This document shows positions 59,801-64,000 of a DNA stretch of 64,000 nucleotides, one piece after another. Source of the DNA: Bacterioplanes sp965233665. GTDB taxonomy: Bacteria > Pseudomonadota > Gammaproteobacteria > Pseudomonadales > Oceanobacteraceae. Numbering within the stretch: position 1 is the stretch's first letter; every line of letters starts with the position of its first letter. Location of the stretch: the NCBI GenBank assembly GCA_965233665.1, contig CBDDTG010000063.1:17160-81159 (forward strand), read 5' to 3'. Under the pieces are notes generated by a model that worked only from the letters and a program-made list of their open reading frames with translations, made no database searches and was not told the DNA's origin. A program made the translations under genes and the position numbers.

Positions 59801-60745
59801 ATGAGTCAGTGCGATGTCGCTGCGGTAAAAAGCTATTTACTGGATCTGCAGGACCGCATTTGCGCGGCGCTAGAGGCCGAAGACGGCGCGGCCCAGTTTA
59901 TTCACGATGATTGGCAGCGCCAGCCAGGCGACAGTACCAGCGGCCTGACCGGTGGTGGGCGTACCCGAGTGCTGGCGGGCGGTCAGGTAATTGAAAAGGG
60001 TGGCGTGAACTTCTCTCATGTGCGCGGTGAACAACTGCCAGCTTCGGCGACCGCATCACGGCCTGAGCTGGCGGGACGCAGCTTTCAGGCATTGGGGGTG
60101 TCGTTGGTGATTCATCCACACAATCCGTATGTACCCACCTCGCATGCCAACGTGCGCCTGTTCGTGGCAGAAAAAGACGGCGAGGAGCCGGTATGGTGGT
60201 TTGGCGGTGGCTTTGATTTGACGCCGTTTTATCCGTTTGAAGAGGATGTGGTGCACTGGCACCAGACGGCGAAGGACCTGTGTCAGCCGTTTGGTGAGGA
60301 CGTGTACCCGCGTTACAAACGCTGGTGTGATGAGTACTTCTTCCTCAAGCATCGCAACGAAACCCGTGGCGTGGGCGGCTTGTTTTTTGACGACCTTAAT
60401 CGTTGGGATGAGGGCGAACCTGATTTTGACCGCAGCTTTGCCTTTATGCGCGCCGTTGGCGATGGCTACATCGATGCCTATGTGCCTATTTTGGCGCGTC
60501 GCAAAGCCCATGAATATGGCGAGCGCGAGCGCAAGTTTCAGTGCTATCGCCGTGGGCGCTACGTCGAGTTCAACCTGGTGTTTGATCGCGGCACCATCTT
60601 TGGCTTGCAAAGCGGTGGCCGTACCGAGTCGATTTTGATGTCGATGCCGCCAGTCGCCCACTGGGATTACGATTGGCAGCCCGAGCCAGGGTCATGGGAA
60701 GAGCGCTTGTACACAGAATTTTTGCCCCACAAAGATTGGGTTTAA
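59801..60745 (+). CDS. hemF: HemF, oxygen-dependent coproporphyrinogen III oxidase
   Basis: The 314-residue enzyme converts coproporphyrinogen III to protoporphyrinogen IX with oxygen. GGVNFSHVRGEQLP, YVPTSHANVRLF, WWFGGGFDLTPFYPF, KRWCDEYFFLKHRNE and YVEFNLVFDRGTIFGLQSGG are hallmark segments. AAGGAG lies before the ATG. It is nine bases from tsaC and ten from aroE, likely one operon. Confidence 0.98.
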   Translation: MSQCDVAAVKSYLLDLQDRICAALEAEDGAAQFIHDDWQRQPGDSTSGLTGGGRTRVLAGGQVIEKGGVNFSHVRGEQLPASATASRPELAGRSFQALGVSLVIHPHNPYVPTSHANVRLFVAEKDGEEPVWWFGGGFDLTPFYPFEEDVVHWHQTAKDLCQPFGEDVYPRYKRWCDEYFFLKHRNETRGVGGLFFDDLNRWDEGEPDFDRSFAFMRAVGDGYIDAYVPILARRKAHEYGERERKFQCYRRGRYVEFNLVFDRGTIFGLQSGGRTESILMSMPPVAHWDYDWQPEPGSWEERLYTEFLPHKDWV

Positions 60746-60754
60746 GGACGAAGA

Positions 60755-61576
60755 ATGGCCGATTTATACGCGGTGATGGGCAATCCCATCGCCCACAGCA
60801 AGTCTCCGCAGATTCACGCTGCCTTTGCTGAGCAAACGGGCGAAGGGCTGATTTACACCGCCATGTTGGTGCCTGAGGATGGCTTTGACGATGCGGTAAA
60901 GCAGTTTTTTCGACGCGATGGCAAAGGCCTCAACATCACGGTGCCGTTTAAAGAAAACGCCTTTCGCTACGCCGATGTACACACCGAGCGGGCGCAGCGA
61001 GCCCAGGCGGTCAATACGCTGGTCATGCAGGACGACGGTCAGATTCTGGCGGACAACACCGATGGCGTCGGCCTGCTCACTGACATGACCCACAATCATG
61101 GCCTGGAGCTCAGTGGCAAGCGCATGTTGGTGTTGGGCGCTGGCGGCGCTGTGCGTGGCGTGTTGCAGCCGCTGTTAGAGCAGCAACCATCGGAGCTGGT
61201 CATCGCCAATCGTACCGTGGCAAAGGCGCAAGCGCTGGCAGCCGATTTTGCCGATTTAGGGCCGGTTCGCGGTTGTGGTTTTGCCGATGTGGCGGGCGAG
61301 TTCGACGTCATCATCAACGGCACATCGGCCAGCTTGAGCGGCGATGTGCCACCGCTGAGCGATGATATTGTCGCTGGTCACAGCGTTTGCTACGACATGA
61401 TGTATGCCGCGGATGCGACGGTGTTTAACCAATGGGCCATGACCCAGGGAGCGACCATCGTACTCGATGGCTTAGGCATGTTGGTTGAGCAAGCAGCGGA
61501 AGCATTTGCCTTATGGCGTGAGGTACGGCCTGATACTCGACCAGTAATCAAGGAGTTGCGGGCGGCGCTGAAATAG
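60755..61576 (+). CDS. aroE: AroE, shikimate 5-dehydrogenase
   Basis: The 273-residue enzyme reduces 3-dehydroshikimate with NADPH in aromatic amino acid synthesis. Motifs are GNPIAHSKSPQIHAAFAEQ (shikimate site), NITVPFKENAF with catalytic Lys, AVNTLV, DNTDGVGLL with Asp, and the nucleotide site LGAGGAVRGVL. It is the last gene of tsaC-hemF-aroE, and the yebC-type gene converges on it. Confidence 0.98.
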   Translation: MADLYAVMGNPIAHSKSPQIHAAFAEQTGEGLIYTAMLVPEDGFDDAVKQFFRRDGKGLNITVPFKENAFRYADVHTERAQRAQAVNTLVMQDDGQILADNTDGVGLLTDMTHNHGLELSGKRMLVLGAGGAVRGVLQPLLEQQPSELVIANRTVAKAQALAADFADLGPVRGCGFADVAGEFDVIINGTSASLSGDVPPLSDDIVAGHSVCYDMMYAADATVFNQWAMTQGATIVLDGLGMLVEQAAEAFALWREVRPDTRPVIKELRAALK

Positions 61577-61597
61577 CACCGCCCAGTGCCACGGCGG

Positions 61598-62317
61598 TCA
61601 GTCGAACTGGCCGTTGTGGTAGATTTCCTGCACGTCTTCAAGATCATTCAACAGGCCAACAAAGCGCTCGAACTGCTCGGCATCGTCGCCGCTGATCGGA
61701 TGCTCCATGGTCGGCAGGTACGTGATCTCCTGCACCTCAAAGTCGAGGCTGTCGTCCATTTCTAGCAACGCAGTTTTGGTTTTGAAAAACTCAGTCGGTG
61801 GCACCAGCACGGTGATCATGCCGTCTTCACAGTCGATGTCAGCGACATCCACATCTGCCATCATCAAGGTTTCCAGTGCTGTCTCTTCATCGTCACCGGC
61901 AAATACGAACATGGCACGGTGGTCGAACATATGAGAGACCGAGCCCTGAGTGCCGAGCTTGGCTTTGCACTTAGAGAACACGCCGCGGATTTCACCAAAG
62001 GTGCGGTTGCCGTTGTCGGTCAAGGCACTGATAAGCACCATCACACCGCCAGGACCAATGCCTTCATACAGTGCCGGTTGAAAGTCTTCGCCACCGGCGC
62101 CGGAAGCTTTATCCAGCGCTTTGTCGATCACGTGCGATGGCACTTGGTCTTTTTTGGCGCGGTCGATCAGGCTGCGCAAGGCCAGGTTGCCGCTGGGGTC
62201 GGTACCGCCGGCTTTGGCCGTTACGTAGATTTCACGGCCGTACTTGGAGTAGACCTTGGTTTTTGCCGCGGCCGTTTTGGCCATGGATTCTTTACGGTTT
62301 TGAAACGCTCTGCCCAT
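61598..62317 (-). CDS. YebC/PmpR-family translation or regulatory factor (YeeN-type)
   Basis: The 239-residue protein starts MGRAFQNRKESMAKTAAAKT at 62317; the longer frame is unconserved. VYSKYGREIYVTAKAGG, PSGNLALRSLIDRAKKDQVP, YEGIGPGGVMVLI and MFDHRAMFVF match the family, and the N terminus is closer to E. coli YeeN than to the usual MAGHSKW form. YebC proteins have been linked to transcription control and to relief of ribosome stalling. It stands beside a thioesterase gene in the same direction. Confidence 0.92.
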   Translation of the reverse strand: MGRAFQNRKESMAKTAAAKTKVYSKYGREIYVTAKAGGTDPSGNLALRSLIDRAKKDQVPSHVIDKALDKASGAGGEDFQPALYEGIGPGGVMVLISALTDNGNRTFGEIRGVFSKCKAKLGTQGSVSHMFDHRAMFVFAGDDEETALETLMMADVDVADIDCEDGMITVLVPPTEFFKTKTALLEMDDSLDFEVQEITYLPTMEHPISGDDAEQFERFVGLLNDLEDVQEIYHNGQFD

Positions 62318-62351
62318 GGGAATCGTCTTTGTCTGATCAGTAAATAGAGAT

Positions 62352-62393
62352 GGCTTCTGGGCTGTCGTCGTGCTGATTGACAGCCCCAGAGGC
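62352..62393. other. Imperfect stem-loop between thioesterase and yebC-type gene
   Basis: GGCTTCTGGGCTGTC and GACAGCCCCAGAGGC pair over about 14 bp with a bulge, around a 12-base loop. There is no U-run. Confidence 0.4.
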
Positions 62394-62441
62394 ATCGAAA
62401 CGCGATGATTGTAACGGCAGTTCGCGATCAGAGCGAGGCTG

Positions 62442-62837
62442 TCAGCGCGGCACTCGACGGATTCGACCGGTTTCATCAATGGCAACGTAGACAAACTCGG
62501 CATCCACCACTTTGCGGCGGTGGTCTTCTTTGGGGTTGCGCGACCATACCTCAATGCCAATGCGAATAGACGAGGTGCCAATGTCGATTAAGCGGGTGTA
62601 AAAGCATACCGCTGCGCCGATACGAATGGGTGACATAAAGGCAACCTGCTCCAATGCCACTGTGGCAATGCGGCCTTTGGCGACCTGGCTGGCAACGCTT
62701 TCGGCGGCCAGGTCCATTTGTGCGACCACCCAGCCACCACTGATATCACCGTGGCTGTTGGCATCACAGCGTGAGGGGATGAGGCGGAGGGTTAACTCGC
62801 CATCCGGTGTGGGTTGGTTGTCATCGACGGCGTTCAT
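62442..62837 (-). CDS. YciA-type acyl-CoA thioesterase
   Basis: The 131-residue hotdog-fold protein resembles YciA-type thioesterases, which hydrolyse a broad range of acyl-CoAs. SRCDANSHGDISGGWVVAQMDLAAE is the core (Asp in GDISGGW, cited in part), followed by VAFMSPIRIGAAVCFYTRL and VDAEFVYVAID. It is upstream of the yebC-type gene, 124 bases away. Confidence 0.9.
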   Translation of the reverse strand: MNAVDDNQPTPDGELTLRLIPSRCDANSHGDISGGWVVAQMDLAAESVASQVAKGRIATVALEQVAFMSPIRIGAAVCFYTRLIDIGTSSIRIGIEVWSRNPKEDHRRKVVDAEFVYVAIDETGRIRRVPR

Positions 62838-63007
62838 GGTGTACCCGAGCTTGTTGTTGTTTGGCGCAGAGTGTACTGCTTTTGCTGAGGCTGTACAGCC
62901 AACTTTAGCGGTATGTTGGCCTAAGTCACATATGCTTGCGGCGGCTCAATTACAGCGCTGTTGCTGCTGAGCCGAGGTGGCGTCAGCCCAGGCAGGGTGG
63001 GCCTTGG

Positions 63008-63036
63008 CTGTCATACAAATGACATCAAACTGTCAC
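63008..63036 (+). promoter_or_regulatory. Pho box (PhoB site) 1
   Basis: Three direct repeats at an 11-base period, CTGTCAT (63008), ATGACAT (63019) and CTGTCAC (63030), separated by A-rich tetramers, match the PhoB box pattern closely. Confidence 0.9.
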
Positions 63037-63047
63037 AAAAAGCGTCC

Positions 63048-63065
63048 TTGTCATGTTTTTGTAAC
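63048..63065 (+). promoter_or_regulatory. Pho box (PhoB site) 2
   Basis: TTGTCAT (63048) and TTGTAAC (63059) lie 11 bases apart and continue the array toward the pstS start. Confidence 0.75.
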
Positions 63066-63138
63066 ATTACGGCCAAATAATGGCCGCCATCGAAATACTT
63101 AACCCGGAACACCGGCAAACCCTATTAAGGACACTGTG

Positions 63139-64000
63139 ATGAAAAAAGCTTTGTTAACTGGCGCCGCCGTGGTTGCGTCTGTATTTGGCAGTCAGGCTCA
63201 CGCCGAGCGTGACTACATCAGCATCGTCGGTTCTTCGACTGTGTATCCGTTTTCAATCGTAGTGGCGGAGCGCTTTGGTAAATCCACCAACTTCCCGACG
63301 CCCAAAGTTGAATCAACGGGTTCTGGCGGCGGTTTGAAGCTGTTCTGTTCCGGTGTCGGTGGTTCTACTCCTGACATCACCAATGCCTCACGTGCGATCA
63401 AGCAATCAGAAATTGAGCTGTGCGCTAAAAATGGCGTCAACGACATCATTGAAGTCAAAGCGGGCTACGACGGCATCGTGTTGGCCAACGCGGCTGAAGC
63501 TGAGCGCATGCAGCTGACCACCAAAGACATCTTCTTGGCGCTGGCCAAAAACATTCCTAACCCGGATGGCAGCGAGACGCTGGTAGAAAACCCGTACAAA
63601 ACCTGGAAAGACGTCAATCCAGCTCTGCCAGCACGTGACATCGAAGTGCTGGGCCCACCACCAACGTCAGGTACACGTGATGCCTTCGTTGAGCTGGCAA
63701 TGGAAGGCGGTTGTAAGCAGTTCCCTTTCATCAAAGCGATGAAAAAAACCGACAAGAGCAAGTACAAAGCGGTTTGTCACGGCATGCGTGAAGACGGTGC
63801 TTACATCGAAGCGGGCGAAAACGACAACCTGATCGTGCAGAAGCTGGTCACTAACCCAGCGGCACTGGGCATTTTCGGCTTTAGCTTCCTGGAGCAAAAT
63901 GCCGATAAAGTTCAAGGTTCACTGATCAATAACACTGAGCCGACGTTTGAAAACATCTCCAGTGGTGAGTACCCAGTGAGCCGTTCACTCTACTTCTACG
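63139..64000 (+). CDS. pstS: PstS-type phosphate-binding protein, N-terminal part
   Basis: The gene starts at ATG 63139 (AAGGA seven bases upstream) and runs off the right edge after 287 codons. A signal peptide (MKKALLTGAAVVASVFGSQAHA) is followed by ISIVGSSTVYPFSIVVAERF and ESTGSGGGLKLFCSG, the phosphate-binding motifs, then ITNASRAIKQSE and GPPPTSGTRDAFVE. It captures phosphate in the periplasm for the Pst ABC importer. The Pho boxes upstream show control by PhoB at low phosphate. pstC, pstA and pstB are expected to the right or elsewhere. Confidence 0.95.
   Translation, partial: MKKALLTGAAVVASVFGSQAHAERDYISIVGSSTVYPFSIVVAERFGKSTNFPTPKVESTGSGGGLKLFCSGVGGSTPDITNASRAIKQSEIELCAKNGVNDIIEVKAGYDGIVLANAAEAERMQLTTKDIFLALAKNIPNPDGSETLVENPYKTWKDVNPALPARDIEVLGPPPTSGTRDAFVELAMEGGCKQFPFIKAMKKTDKSKYKAVCHGMREDGAYIEAGENDNLIVQKLVTNPAALGIFGFSFLEQNADKVQGSLINNTEPTFENISSGEYPVSRSLYFY

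Larger units (their letters stand above)
62838..63138. other. Intergenic region upstream of pstS
   Basis: A 301-base gap that holds two Pho boxes and the pstS promoter. GGCC-AAATAAT-GGCC at 63073-63087 is a small inverted repeat that may cover the -10. No gene seen. Confidence 0.6.

Overview
The window is a chromosomal replication-origin region of a gammaproteobacterium. The backbone order resembles Pseudomonas and its marine relatives: mnmG, mnmE, yidC, yidD, rnpA, rpmH, oriC, dnaA, dnaN, recF, gyrB, then plsC, gmhB, glyS, glyQ, an lpxL-type gene, trkH, trkA, rsmB, fmt, def, a LysM gene (tsaP-like), dprA, tsaC, hemF and aroE. The proteins and the parS sequence suggest an Oceanospirillales-type marine bacterium. 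That placement is inference; no rRNA gene or species-specific marker is present.

Region by region: 1-499 is the start of mnmG. 500-831 has a small DnaA-box cluster and a terminator. 832-7740 is an accessory block set between mnmG and mnmE: a repeat-rich lipoprotein, a TonB-dependent receptor with a possible Fur site, a TetR regulator with a perfect palindromic operator, a cupin, a ferritin-like metal protein and a periplasmic solute-binding protein. 7699-18612 is the origin core, with the main oriC at about 11770-12290 and three parS sites inside recF and gyrB. 18678-22509 holds RidA, a transporter, a Rob-like regulator and PlsC. 22622-27792 is gmhB, glyS and glyQ, interrupted by a second repeat lipoprotein. 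27898-35101 is accessory: two large paralogous lipoproteins with S-x-D-G-x-x-W repeats, and a sensorless histidine kinase with a REC-TPR response regulator.

36101-38078 is the most interesting segment: an ECF sigma factor, a zinc-binding anti-sigma factor, a secreted peptide with ten EGKCG motifs (HvfA/bufferin-like copper-binding RiPP precursor) and a DoxX-family membrane protein. The DUF692 maturase and its partner, normally encoded with such precursors, are absent here. It directly follows trkH. 38082-46114 is the housekeeping trkH-trkA-rsmB-fmt-def group and divergent tsaP-dprA. 46106-56086 is a cellulose synthesis operon (bcsA, bcsB, bcsZ, bcsC) led by an unrecognised winged-helix-like protein, and it is divergent from a hybrid histidine kinase and OmpR-type regulator pair (56363-59129). 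59225-62837 returns to backbone (tsaC, hemF, aroE) plus a YebC-family factor and a thioesterase. The window ends in a pstS-type gene behind clear Pho boxes.

No tRNA, rRNA, insertion sequence or CRISPR array was seen. Overall the layout is a conserved origin-proximal backbone with cargo blocks inserted between operons that are normally adjacent.
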